Shown in pieces: positions 9,581 to 18,709 of a stretch of DNA of 21,681 nt. This DNA is from Nemertoderma westbladi (taxonomy: Eukaryota; Xenacoelomorpha; Nemertodermatida; Nemertodermatidae), in NCBI GenBank assembly GCA_032718475.1, contig JAUCBJ010002210.1:1-21681 (forward strand), in the 5' to 3' direction. The translations under genes were made by a program, and so were the position numbers. The notes under the pieces are model-generated. The model did not search any database. It was not told the DNA's origin and saw only the letters and a program-made list of their open reading frames with translations. Each line of letters begins with the position of its first letter. Position 1 is the stretch's first letter.

Positions 9581-10157
9581 TTTGTAGTGGGGTGGTCAAA
9601 ATTTGTGAACCATCTTTTGTAGTTTACAAAAGCTGTTCGGAGTTCGTGGTTCGCGGAGTGCGGGGTTCGTTTCAAATCGAGCCAACGAACTGTCTATTTT
9701 AGGTTTAGGTATATGTATAGGTATGCCCACCCAATAATTATAGTTCACTTTCGCTAAAAAGTTATTCCCTATTGTGCCGTGAGCCGATAAGGTCAATTGT
9801 TGACTTCATCGGTGACTTAGAAACGTATAACTGATGTACATATTGACTTACAGCTGATGTACAGCACACCGCAGCCACTAACTGCCGAAATCTGACTGGG
9901 TTGTCTAGTCTAATGATGAATTTAATTTGGGGACATTTTAATAAATATTTAATGTGTTTTTTTCAAAATGTGTTTAACCTATATGTTTTAGACAATATAT
10001 TCTGTCCATCTTCAGATTGATGTGTTTTGTAGAAGGGATGTGGCAACCTCCATCGGGCTCACCTCCATCAAGCTCATTGTCAAAGAGTTATGTAAAATAT
10101 AGTTTCATAATATTTTATCCACATTTATTTTGTGCATAATTTAATTCTCCAGGGAGG

Positions 10158-10171
10158 GTAACCATGGAAAC
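10158..10171. promoter_or_regulatory. X-box-like motif (weaker)
   Basis: GTAACCATGGAAAC has the two half-sites and AT spacer of an RFX X-box, but with a mismatch (GGAAAC for GGYAAC). No gene start is visible beside it. Confidence 0.2.
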
Positions 10172-10357
10172 CACATCATACTACATTACCCCGACGGATC
10201 AATCAAATCATGTCACATGTCTAATTTTTTGCACAATGTAATTTTATCATATCATACGGAATAAATATTTTGAAGATAATACGAGTAAAATGAGATTATT
10301 ATGACGGTTTGCCGTAATTAACGTTGTCATCTGAGACACAGCAGTCAACATTTAATT

Positions 10358-10384
10358 AAAAAACAACAAGAGATGTTGTTTTTT
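10358..10384. repeat. Perfect 11-bp hairpin
   Basis: AAAAAACAACA at 10358-10368 pairs perfectly with TGTTGTTTTTT at 10374-10384 around a five-base loop. It could be the core of a small foldback element or chance in AT-rich DNA. Confidence 0.6.
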
Positions 10385-10581
10385 GAGATATTTCAAATTA
10401 TAACTTATCACTGAACTGAACTAGACTGTAATTGAAACTGACAACAATCTTATTGTATTACATAGCTTCATTCTTGTTTAAAACTTTATTTCATTGAATA
10501 TTATTCTGTGGCGGCAGCATACTATATAAGTAGATATAAAAACTAATGCTGTACTGGCTAAAGCCTAGGTAACAGTTGCTG

Positions 10582-10594
10582 GTTGCCTGGCAAC
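10582..10594. promoter_or_regulatory. RFX X-box palindrome (perfect half-sites)
   Basis: GTTGCC-T-GGCAAC consists of two perfect X-box half-sites with a one-base spacer. About 45 bases downstream on the + strand is an ATG followed within 21 bases by GTAACT, which could be a tiny first exon with a splice donor. No downstream exon was found. Confidence 0.35.
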
Positions 10595-11214
10595 ATATAA
10601 CAACAATCAGGAGATATCAGACTTACGATGTTTGATTGTTCCTACCGGTAACTTTATTTGCAATAAATTAATATTTGGCAACTCACACTACATACTACAG
10701 TATCAGACTATGGAATGAGTTGCTGCACTTAATTATTAATGACCTAACTCACTTCGCCCTTAGGCAAATGCAAAACTAATGTGCTGTAATGTAATGTAAG
10801 CAACACGCCACGCTCTCTGTTCCAAATTTCATAACGAATTGTTCGAAATATTGACTTTTTCGTGAAGAAAATACATTGAGATAAATGGGTTTAAATTTCA
10901 AGGAAAAATTAAAAGTTTCCCGCTATTTTAGATAATACTATATTTCTTGTTTCGTCAAAAACTATATAAGAAATGAAATGAAATTCAACGAAATTTTCCA
11001 AATCACTAAAAATATAACAAATAAAACAACCATTATTTAGCAATATTGTATTCATATCTTTACCTTGAGAGCCTTTCTGGTGAAAATGGCCTTATTCAAT
11101 TCATTAAGATGCTACCCACTTACAGTAAGTAGACGTAAATAATCGCAACATAATAATATTTTATTGAATATATTACAGTATATTGTTATGTCTAATTGTG
11201 ACATTCTAATCATT

Positions 11215-11265
11215 AGGCCCTAGTTCGAACCCTAATGGGAGCAGCATTGTTTTGGCTGCTCTTTT
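11215..11265 (+). repeat. Possible SINE remnant: B-box-like motif plus hairpin
   Basis: The sequence ctagttcgaaccctaat resembles a tRNA B box (GTTCGAACC). It is followed directly by a perfect 7-bp stem, GAGCAGC (11239-11245) with GCTGCTC (11255-11261), and TTTT. No A box or complete tRNA fold is visible, so this is not called a tRNA gene. Confidence 0.25.
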
Positions 11266-11953
11266 AAATGCGAAAACCAAAGCCTTTGGTAACAGAGCAA
11301 CATCACATTCACGCAGCAAACGTGTAAAACAGCCTCGAGTTAGCAGTTAGGTACAGTACAACAACCTGAAGATAAATTTCCAGCCATACTGCCATATTGT
11401 GTGTAACAATAACAAATAATATCAACACACGAACGAACATCCCTGGGAACGCGTAATGAGCAGGCGGTTTGTCAAAAACGATTATTATTATTATTCCGTT
11501 TCAGAAACGCAATCATCCGCGCGTAAAATTACATGATAATGACGAAATCGGACACAGTTATGGAACATTCGATCGGTTTTCTAATGCCTTTTAGAGCTAC
11601 TGCGTGACTGGAATGGAAAGAATCAGCAGGCGGATGATACAGTATGTACCTATTGTTAAATAAATTGCGTCGCTTAAAGGAATCAAATATTCTTTCACTT
11701 TCGAAAGCCTTTCTAACAAAACCTTCTAACTTCTACACTTTTACACCTTCTAACTGCAGTATCTCTAAACGTAATTAAGAATAAATACAAATATATACAA
11801 CGTTTCCATCGCATCGGTAACAAACTGTTAATTATAGTAATATCCGGCTATATAATTTTTTTTTTATTTGTCAAAATACCGGAAATTGAAAAATAAAAAA
11901 AAATAAAATATTTTTTTTTCGAAATTTTTTTTCGAATAAAAAAAAATTAAAAA
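11266..11953. other. AT-rich intergenic DNA
   Basis: No gene is seen. The stretch includes an ATT microsatellite near 11485-11496 and a very A/T-homopolymeric block at 11857-11952. That block may be the outer end of the inverted-repeat element that follows. Confidence 0.4.
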
Positions 11954-12767
11954 GTTGTAACATGACCTACTATAGGTACGACCCGCCAAAGCTGCTGCAA
12001 AGCCCCTAAATTTAGTGTGCCTTTGTATCTATTGATAAAAAAATGATAATTGTGCTTCTAATCTTGCTTTCGATTACAGTACTAATAATGAATTCAACAA
12101 ACCCAAAAAGCATAGTACTGTATAATTCATACTTATGCATACAGTAGTACTTTCATGGTTATACCCAAGTCTTTGAAATGTTATGTATTTTGTGTAATTT
12201 TATAAAAAGGTGTGGGGCGAGCCACGAAGTGAGCGAAGCCTTAGCATATGGGTGCCATGGGCGAGTTGTCTGTCGTCGTCGTCTGTCGTCGTAAATTTTT
12301 GATTGCTAATAACTCGGTTATTCCTCGATGAAATTAAACGAAACTTGGTACGTATGTAGTCCGTCAAAGGTTTAAAATCAGAATTTTGGTCAAAAACGAA
12401 CGAACGCAACGAGGCACAAGAGCAGGACGAGTATTGTGTTGAAGACTTCTGACTAACGGCAGACAACTCGTTAATGGTACCCATATGCTAAAGGCTTTGC
12501 TCACGTCGTGCTGCGCGAAGGCCCCCACGAACGTGTTGATATGGCATGGGTTCCAGGAACTCCTCATATCTCGAAAACTACTGGAGCTATTAAATTACGA
12601 ATTGTCTCTTCTGAAAGAGGACATAATTTTAGTTAGGGACAGGTATGTACTTACAACGCGTTAGACATATTGTTTCAGGGGTTCTATCTAAGAGAAATAA
12701 CTGGCCCACTAAATTTAGGGGCTTTGCAGCAGCTTGGCGGGTCGTATTTATAGTAGGTCATGGTTGT
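11954..12767. mobile_element. Inverted-repeat (foldback) element, outer pair
   Basis: About 11954-12018 is the reverse complement of about 12704-12767. Both arms carry catgacctactata, cgacccgcca and gctgctgcaaagcccctaaatttagtg-type sequence, with only a few differences. AT-rich homopolymer blocks flank both arms on the outside and may extend them. The interval between the arms holds the left part of another foldback element (12213 onward), so the structures are nested or overlapping. There is no transposase. Confidence 0.65.
12507..12539 (-). repeat. GGGGCCATCGCGCAG-type repeat, inverted copy
   Basis: The reverse complement of this segment matches 13167-13196 (cacgttcgtgg, then gccatcgcgcagcacga) with minor differences. 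A third, directly oriented copy lies at 16957-16984. Confidence 0.65.
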
Positions 12768-13166
12768 AGAAATTTTAAATTTCAAAAAATTATTTTAAAA
12801 ATATATATTACAACACAAAATAATATTATAATAGATAATTTGTATAAATAGAGATAGGAATGCAGACATTTATTAAGCAAATATTCCTCGCAGCGTTTGC
12901 TTCTGACATAAATACAGTACATGGTCATAAAGCTGAAAAGTGCAATTTTTCTCAATTATTGCCAATTTTATGTAAATACTGTAGTTATATATTTATTATG
13001 ATATTGTTAATATATGAAACCCTGTTGGTAAAACAAGAATCTGACTCGCCCATATGAATAATACCATATTCTGACTTTTCTGTTGAAAATTTAACGGCAT
13101 CATTAATTCAGATCTAATTATATTCATATTGCCATATATTATACAGCATCAGGCTCAGCCATCATA

Positions 13167-13196
13167 CAACACGTTCGTGGGGCCATCGCGCAGCAC
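13167..13196 (+). repeat. GGGGCCATCGCGCAG-type repeat, direct copy
   Basis: The unit acacgttcgtgg followed by ggccatcgcgcagcac differs in two bases from the copy at 16957-16984. It pairs with the inverted copy at 12507-12539. It lies inside the foldback element. Confidence 0.65.
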
Positions 13197-13917
13197 GAGA
13201 GCCTAAATTAGAAAGTACATTATACTAATCTCTATTAGATATACGAAAACTGTCTTTCCTAAGACATATATGAGTGAAGGCGATTCTATCAGTTTGTGGT
13301 AAACTAGTTGTAAAAACAGAGATCCATTTCAGTTTGCCCTTAACCACTTTAACTGTCATTTGTAAACCTTCTAACTAGGGCTATTTAAGTTAAGTATGAC
13401 ATTTTTAGTTTTACAATACTCTTCTCCTTCATTAGCCTCGTTGCGCTTGTCCTGTTTTGTCTTAAAAATAATTTCCCTAAACAGAGACTAACGTCCTTTA
13501 TAACTGTGCCAAGTCTCGAAACTGAGAGTAACTGCTGATTTATGGCAGATGGATACTCGTATCCACTGTAAACTCGTTGCGTTCGTTCGTTTTTGACCAA
13601 ACATGAGATTCTTTCTAAACTTTTGCCAGACTACATACGTACCAAATTTCGTTTAATTTCATCAAGGAATAACTGAGTTATTAGCGATCAAAAATTTACG
13701 ACGACAGACGACGACGACGACAACAACAGACAACTTGTTAATGGTACCCATATGCTAAGGCTTCGCTCAATTCGTGGCTCGCCCCAGATATAAACCATAT
13801 GTCAGATGAGATACAGTACAGTATGTAGACGAACGATATAGCGGGACAAGACGTCGATTGAAATTTACTGCAACCAGCGAAAGGGTCGTTGATATTATAG
13901 ATATCAGTTACCGATAT

Positions 13918-14290
13918 ACACCATGTCCTAGAATATAGTGTCTTTATTCAGGTACCTGCCCCCCCCCCCCCCCCCCAAATTTTTTACAAATCGTAATGAG
14001 ATTGCATGGAATTTGAAACAGTGATAGTTTCACCTCCCGACCACTGACTGGGTGAGCCAGAATTTTTTTTCGCTTTCATTCTTTAGCTACAAGCGTTTGA
14101 AATAAGCGATCTCCATCGAAATTGCACCAGTTACACCGCACTTCTTATTCTTCACCCTTATAGTGATTTGTTGGCACTATTAGAAAGCTGGTTGTGCAAG
14201 GATTCCAAATATATAACATAATCTAAATTTCGTGTTAATAGCTGATATATCAGTGTTTAAAACTTACCTGAATAAAGACCACGACATGAT
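13918..14290. mobile_element. Short foldback/MITE-like element with poly(C)
   Basis: The left arm (ccatgtcc..tagtgtctttattcaggtac, from 13921) is inverted with respect to a right arm at about 14263-14290 (ttacctgaataaagac..cgacatgatg). A run of 18 C (13959-13976) follows the left arm. The interior of about 285 bp has no reading frame. The left arm with its C run has a near-identical inverted partner at 16803-16863. Confidence 0.55.
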
Positions 14291-14346
14291 GAACAGTTAT
14301 AGTTAGTTATCAGTGTTACCAGTATCATCAGTAAATTGTAGTTATA
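14263..14346 (+). repeat. Direct repeat flanking the coiled-coil gene, left copy
   Basis: The segment acctgaataaagac ... agttatcagtgttaccagt ... atcatcagtaaa .. tgtagttata recurs in the same order and orientation at 16827-16922, with one gap of about 10 bases. The two copies bracket the interval containing the LEKR1-like gene. Confidence 0.7.
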
Positions 14347-14524
14347 CATTGACAGATATAATTTTTACAACATATTCACAATGTTAAAAAATATCAATTT
14401 ACATTATTATAAAGATATTCGGGACAGGAAAATAAATTGATCCAAAAATTAATATACAATTATAAAATCATTAAATATCATAATTATGTACCACTCTTAC
14501 AGTTTCCTTAAGAGTAGTATATTA

Positions 14525-14700
14525 TCCTTGTATTCTCTTTAATAATGGTACAGTATCCTCTTTAAGAATGGTACAGTATCCTCTTTAAGAATGGTACTGT
14601 ATCCTTTTAAAGAATGGCACTGTATCCTTCTTAATAATGGTATGTATCCTCTTCAAGAATGGTACAGTATCCTCTTTAAGAATGGCACAGTATCCTGTAG
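14525..14700. repeat. 23-bp minisatellite, about 7 copies
   Basis: The unit is ggtacagtatcctctttaagaat-like and recurs every 23 bases (for example at 14548 and 14571), with substitutions such as taa for aga and a few indels. It lies just beyond the stop of the frameshifted C-terminal extension, in what would be the 3' flank of the minus-strand gene. Open frames across it only translate the repeat. Confidence 0.8.
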
Positions 14701-14712
14701 TTATGGAAACAT

Positions 14713-15015
14713 CTATCTTCTGCTGAGTAGCATTGCTGCTAGTCGCTTCCGTTGTAATGTAGATGTGTCAGCAGGGTGACTGACAGACTCACTCCGTGAT
14801 AAACTCTCCATACTTGTGTCTTTATTAACTATACTCCGGGCCTCGTTCCTACAGTCGACATCACCACACGAGCCATTAATACTGCCAACGGATGTCCTTC
14901 GGCCAATAACCCGCTGCAAAGGAATTCTTGGAAGGAACTGGCTGGGGTTGGATAGGGATGATGGTCGCTCAGTTTGTTGTTGTATCATGTGCGTAGAACT
15001 CCAGTCCATGGCCAT
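14713..15015 (-). pseudogene. Out-of-frame C-terminal extension of the coiled-coil gene
   Basis: A 100-codon frame overlaps the last codons of the upstream coding region but is shifted relative to it. It ends at a TAG at 14715-14713. Its peptide is not low-complexity: it has glutamines and serines first, then RRTSVGSINGSCGD, ESLSRSESVSHPADTSTLQ and a basic end RKRLAAMLLSRR, with coding-like codon choice. The frame closes upstream at a TAG near 15041, so it only makes sense as a continuation of the main frame after a one-base shift between about 15040 and 14985. Either the gene is frameshifted, the assembly has an indel, or the extension is read through an intron I cannot define. Confidence 0.5.
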
Positions 15016-16681
15016 GCAGTATCTGCTTGCGGGCTTCTTCTAGATGCTCAGCGAGCTCTAACCGTTCCTCGCACTCCTTGCGAACAGTTTCCTGCAGACA
15101 TTGAATCTCTGAATCGACATTTTCTAACTTGTCCTGATATTTCTTTACCGAATTTTCACTTGCAGCCAGACTATGTTGGAGTTTTTCGCATTCTGTTTTA
15201 TAGATATCCACTTGTTTATTTCTTTCCATATGTAAGCTGTGCAGTTGCGTTTCTAGAGCAGAAATCATTCGCATTAAACTCTCTGATTGAGATGCCTTTG
15301 AGGCATTTGCAGATGCCAATTGTCTGCGCAAGTTTTCAACCTGGCCGCACAATCGATCAACCTGCGATTTGTGTTTCACTAAAACCTCATCCATTCGAGT
15401 GTCCGTTTGTCGATACAGGCTACTGCGCTCCAACTGCAATTTAGCCAACATCTCCTCATATTTTGTCTGTTCAATTTCAACGGCTTCGTCGAATTTTTTC
15501 TTCCAAACTATTTCAAGTGATTCCTTTTCTTGATGCCAGTTTCTGCGCTCTGTTTCAACAACCTGCTGAATTTTTTGAGGCAAAGTGTCCATATTCTCTA
15601 TTTGGTTTTTATAGTGATTTCGAATCTGTTCCAATTGACTTTGATGGTTAACAACCATCGCCTCCCTTTCCGAAATCAGTGATTGAACCTCTTCTCTGCT
15701 TTTAATCAGCGCAATCCTAAAGTCATTATTAAATCGATCTAGGTGTTCATCTTTCAATTCCATTTGTTCTTTCAGTTTGTTAATAATGTCTTTACTGTCA
15801 TTATTTTGTGCCTTCGCTTTCTGTAAATGTAGGTCTCTCTGTCTCATCACTTCTCGGCATTTATTTAGTTCCATCTGAAAGGAGTGACAACGTTTGGTTA
15901 CAGTTTCACAATGACTAGAAATATTATCATAATCTTTACGCAGGCTTATTAATTCTAATGCTTTTGATTCGTATTCCTTCTCTTTTCTTCCACAATTTTT
16001 AAATTTATTACTTAATTCAAAAAGTTCGCTTTGCACCGATCTGTACATCTTCTGTGTTGCATCAAATTTTTCTTCCACATTTTTAACATCTTTTAGGGAT
16101 TTATCCATATGTGTTGACACAGCCTGAAATATCTTTATACTATAATCTGTCAACAAACCAGAATAACTTGTTGCTATGGATCTCAGACTGCTGAGTTCTA
16201 GTTTACAATTACTAATTAGTATCATCATATTATTTTGTAATTCATCATTTAAACTTAGCTGTTGCTTTAAATGCGTCGCATTTTTACTCTCTAAGTTAAT
16301 CAATATATTTTTAAGATTAGAAACATCAATTTCCAAAGTATTAATTCGCTGGGATTTTATGTTAACGATCTCATTTAGGCTATTAATTGAACTTGTATCG
16401 GCAACAGCTTCCATACGTAGTTTATCAACAATCTCCTGTAACGAGGATGATTCCTTCTTCAATGATTCCTCTAGTTCTTGGCAACCCAGGTGAGTTCTTA
16501 CATTCTCCTCGAGATATTGAACCTTATCTTCTAAAAGTTTAATCTCATTATGAATAAGGTAACTGATTCCACAAAAGTGACAAACCGTTTCATCTCGAGA
16601 CAGTTCGCGAATTTCTTTCGGAAGGGGATGTTCAGGACGATACTTTGTTGGGGAAAACACAGAAGTTTTATCGGCTTCCAT
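14969..16681 (-). CDS. LEKR1: LEKR1-like coiled-coil protein, 570 aa
   Basis: The start chosen is the ATG at 16681, not the upstream in-frame one at 16774, because residues from here match the LEKR1-type N-terminus and the context is strong (G at -3 and +4). Residues 16-21 are PEHPLP, and residues 30-38 hold DETVC..CG with Cys34 and Cys37 in a CxxC, followed by SYLI. From about residue 45 to 560 the protein is almost entirely heptad-rich coiled coil, with many Glu, Lys, Gln and Leu (for example LEENVR, VENLRRQLA, LEEARKQ). There is no signal peptide or membrane segment. LEKR1 is a poorly characterised leucine-, glutamate- and lysine-rich vertebrate protein, so its molecular role is not established here. 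The coding region has no intron over 1.7 kb, unlike the multi-exon vertebrate gene as I recall it; a retrocopy is possible, but no poly(A) tail is visible. The 3' end appears frameshifted. The name rests on N-terminal resemblance recalled without a search. Confidence 0.6.
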   Translation of the reverse strand: MEADKTSVFSPTKYRPEHPLPKEIRELSRDETVCHFCGISYLIHNEIKLLEDKVQYLEENVRTHLGCQELEESLKKESSSLQEIVDKLRMEAVADTSSINSLNEIVNIKSQRINTLEIDVSNLKNILINLESKNATHLKQQLSLNDELQNNMMILISNCKLELSSLRSIATSYSGLLTDYSIKIFQAVSTHMDKSLKDVKNVEEKFDATQKMYRSVQSELFELSNKFKNCGRKEKEYESKALELISLRKDYDNISSHCETVTKRCHSFQMELNKCREVMRQRDLHLQKAKAQNNDSKDIINKLKEQMELKDEHLDRFNNDFRIALIKSREEVQSLISEREAMVVNHQSQLEQIRNHYKNQIENMDTLPQKIQQVVETERRNWHQEKESLEIVWKKKFDEAVEIEQTKYEEMLAKLQLERSSLYRQTDTRMDEVLVKHKSQVDRLCGQVENLRRQLASANASKASQSESLMRMISALETQLHSLHMERNKQVDIYKTECEKLQHSLAASENSVKKYQDKLENVDSEIQCLQETVRKECEERLELAEHLEEARKQILHGHGLEFYAHDTTTN

Positions 16682-16802
16682 TGCGATTACCTGATTACCG
16701 GTAGGCCTACATCTGTACATGGATTTTCTGATGTGGATTTGGCAGATAGGCCTACTGCAGTACTGTAACTGCACTGCCTAGTGCCTACAGCAGTACAGCA
16801 AA

Positions 16803-16863
16803 TTTGGGGGGGGGGGGGGGGGGCAGGTACCTGAATAAAGACACTATACTCCAGGGCATGGTG
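16803..16863. repeat. Inverted partner of 13918-13979, with 18-G run
   Basis: aattt, then 18 G (16806-16823), then caggtacctgaataaagacacta and a ccagggcatggtg segment, form the reverse complement of 13918-13980 with about three differences. The G run and the C run at 13959-13976 have the same length. The pair encloses the LEKR1-like gene. Confidence 0.75.
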
Positions 16864-16922
16864 AACACTAGAACAGTTGTAGTTATCAGTGTTACCAGTA
16901 TCATCAGTAAACTGTAGTTATA
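16827..16922 (+). repeat. Direct repeat flanking the coiled-coil gene, right copy
   Basis: This is the same-orientation partner of 14263-14346, as described there. It starts inside the inverted repeat and continues past it through tatcagtgttaccagtatc. Confidence 0.7.
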
Positions 16923-16956
16923 GAACTACATCCTATACACAGGCTGACAGGTACGT

Positions 16957-16984
16957 ACACGTTCATGGGGCCATCGCGCAGGAC
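16957..16984 (+). repeat. GGGGCCATCGCGCAG-type repeat, third copy
   Basis: This is a 28-base match, with two differences, to 13169-13195 inside the foldback element. It lies just outside the repeats that flank the LEKR1-like gene. Confidence 0.65.
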
Positions 16985-17210
16985 TGCTGGACGAGTGTCA
17001 GTTATTAGATCAGTCGTCCCTTTCATTTTCAAACAACCTAAATGACAAAATTGACTTTTCCTGTAAAACGGTTTTTTGATTCTAATTTTGTTTGCAAGAA
17101 ATATTCCAGGATTTTAGTCTTATTTAGTACTTTTAAATGCATTAAATGTAACGATTTTAACAAAAATAGTTATGGTATTGGAATTATGTCAGATATTTGG
17201 AAGGAAACTA
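16985..17210. other. AT-rich intergenic DNA
   Basis: No gene or repeat is recognised. The last bases before the LTR are purine-rich (ggaaggaaac). Confidence 0.4.
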
Positions 17211-17855
17211 TGTAAGCGGATTCAATTCCACTTCATCACCCACCAGAAAATGGGACTAGTGGCATTTTAGCAATATGTTGGGGATACGAGAATACCAATA
17301 TCAATCTCGTATCACAACCAACATTGGGGGGGGGGGCGACACAAGCCCCAAAGCCACAGAGAGGGGTTAGAGGTCAAACCACCTCAGAGGGAATACAGCT
17401 AGTAGAGGCTAGCAGCGGAGGGGAAACACTCCAGGAGTGCCGTGACAAGTAGTATATTAGCCAATAGAGGGGAGGGAAGCACGTGATAGGGAACAGGAAA
17501 GCATCCATTGGGTAGAAGGCCAAAGTAGAGTAAGAGGTGAAGCAATATTCAGTGTACTAATCATATATTATCTTACATTACTGGTTTATCGGTCAGTTGT
17601 GTTATTCAGTTGAGTAAGTGCAGACCGATCATAGTTAATGACCGCCACCGCCACCGCCATACCGGTAACAATTTATCTGGATTTTCTGCCTTTATTACTG
17701 GCGTGCTATTATCGTCCATATTAATTAACATCGAGAGACAACATAAACTTTCACTGTTTTTCCCAAACGGCCTCGGCTAAAGCCAGTAGCACGATCCCCA
17801 GCAGAACGGTGACGCGTACTTTAACAACCCGGTCGGGATCTCTGATCCCGTCACA
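17211..17855 (+). mobile_element. LTR, family A, solo or truncated copy (645 bp)
   Basis: It starts TGTAAGCGGAT and ends TGATCCCGTCACA, the same termini as the 3' LTR at 3639-4227, with shared internal blocks in the same order. It includes a run of 11 G (17326-17336), a GATACGAG..CTCGTATC inverted repeat at about 17283-17312 and a short CCACCG repeat (17643-17658). No internal element sequence is recognised on either side, so it may be a solo LTR. No target-site duplication was found (aacta before, taaat after). Confidence 0.65.
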
Positions 17856-18043
17856 TAAATATAAATATCTTGATACATGGTAACAATGGTTTATGTTATA
17901 AAAATGTAGTGTTATACGGAACTGTGACCCAAAGTAGTACCCAACTCAAAATTTGGTATATATAAATATTATTATATCGTACTTTTGAAATATGGAACAC
18001 AGGAACATGCAGTAAAATCCACACTCATCTACTTTGCTAAGCT
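17856..18043 (+). repeat. 188-bp direct repeat, copy 1
   Basis: It starts immediately after the LTR's final CA with taaatataaatatcttga and ends at tactttgctaagct. Copy 2 at 19187-19367 differs by two substitutions and one small gap (about 7 bases near 17985-17995), so identity is about 98%. This is far higher than for other repeats in the window. No reading frame is present. Confidence 0.85.
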
Positions 18044-18407
18044 TATGTTTCGTTTATGGTAATACTGTCATACTGTATGTTATTTACCACGACCTCCATA
18101 AGTGCTATATGCCTGGACGGTCTTCTCCCTCTTTATATGATATGGATTTTACTTCTGCTGTTTGCTGTTTCTTTTTATACTTTGATCGGTATTTTATTAA
18201 TAAAGAGAGTTAGAATTGAATTTAAATATAATTAAGAAATATGGACATTAAGAGTAAATGTAGGCCTATAGGCTAAGTAAAAGCAAATAAACGTATAGGA
18301 ATAGGTATTAAAACGAAACTTTCAGGGCATCACACATGCATACTCAAAAATACAAACCTGCGTTTGTTTAATAATTATAATAATAATAAATAAAAAGGAA
18401 AATATGA
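18044..18407. other. Intergenic DNA
   Basis: No gene is seen. A short TAA-rich run near 18370-18392 may be a retrotransposon tail or a microsatellite. Confidence 0.4.
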
Positions 18408-18471
18408 CGACCCAGTACTGCAGTACAGTACCGGTAATGTCGACCCAGTACTGCAGTACAGTACCGGTAAT
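18408..18471. repeat. Perfect 33-bp tandem duplication
   Basis: The unit starting cgacccagtactgcagtaca at 18408 is repeated exactly from 18441 for at least 31 bases. Each unit contains the 12-bp palindrome GTACTGCAGTAC and the 8-bp palindrome TACCGGTA. The minus-strand frame across it only translates the duplication. Confidence 0.85.
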
Positions 18472-18709
18472 AAGACGCACGGAACCAGAAAATGTGATAA
18501 TATATTGTACCGGTATGTATCTCATTTATTGAAGCCCATTTCTGCATTTAGTTCAGCCAACAGTAAGCAGCGGATATGTGAATCAAAAGTTTAAAATTAT
18601 AGATGTCAGGATCTCAACGATATATTTAATTGATGAATGAATATATACAGTATATGTTAAATATACTTCGGTACGCCCTTGCCTATAAACATTAAACGCT
18701 ACCGATTTC

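Larger units (their letters stand above)
9581..11200. other. AT-rich intergenic DNA with small motifs
   Basis: No gene is supported in this long stretch. A 15-bp direct repeat (cctccatc..gctca twice) lies at about 10050-10079, and an 11-bp perfect hairpin lies at 10358-10384. Two X-box-like palindromes are listed separately. A minus-strand frame at 9596-9796 has no motif and was not accepted. Confidence 0.4.
12213..13786. mobile_element. Foldback transposon with about 200-bp inverted ends
   Basis: 12213-12413 and 13573-13786 are inverted copies of each other. The outermost bases are TGGGGCGAGCCACGAA on the left and the complement on the right. The arms contain CGT/ACG-rich triplets, catatgctaagg-type sequence and a cgaacgaacgcaacgag block at the inner edge. 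A third, shorter copy of the terminus at 12460-12510 is inverted to the left end, forming a separate roughly 300-bp hairpin (12213-12510). No clear target-site duplication is seen. The interior has no transposase, so any movement would depend on another element's enzyme. Confidence 0.75.

Noticed and set aside
11215-11265. tRNA gene
   Set aside because: Only a B-box-like motif and a hairpin are present, with no A box, anticodon arm or acceptor stem.
14974-15651. Plus-strand frames of 62-156 codons inside the coiled-coil gene
   Set aside because: These are shadows of the minus-strand coding region, as are those at 16176-16493 and 16550-16768.
16682-16774. Upstream in-frame Met for the coiled-coil gene
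   Set aside because: The extra 31 residues are Cys/Arg-rich and unlike the rest. The ATG at 16681 has a better context and begins the LEKR1-like sequence.
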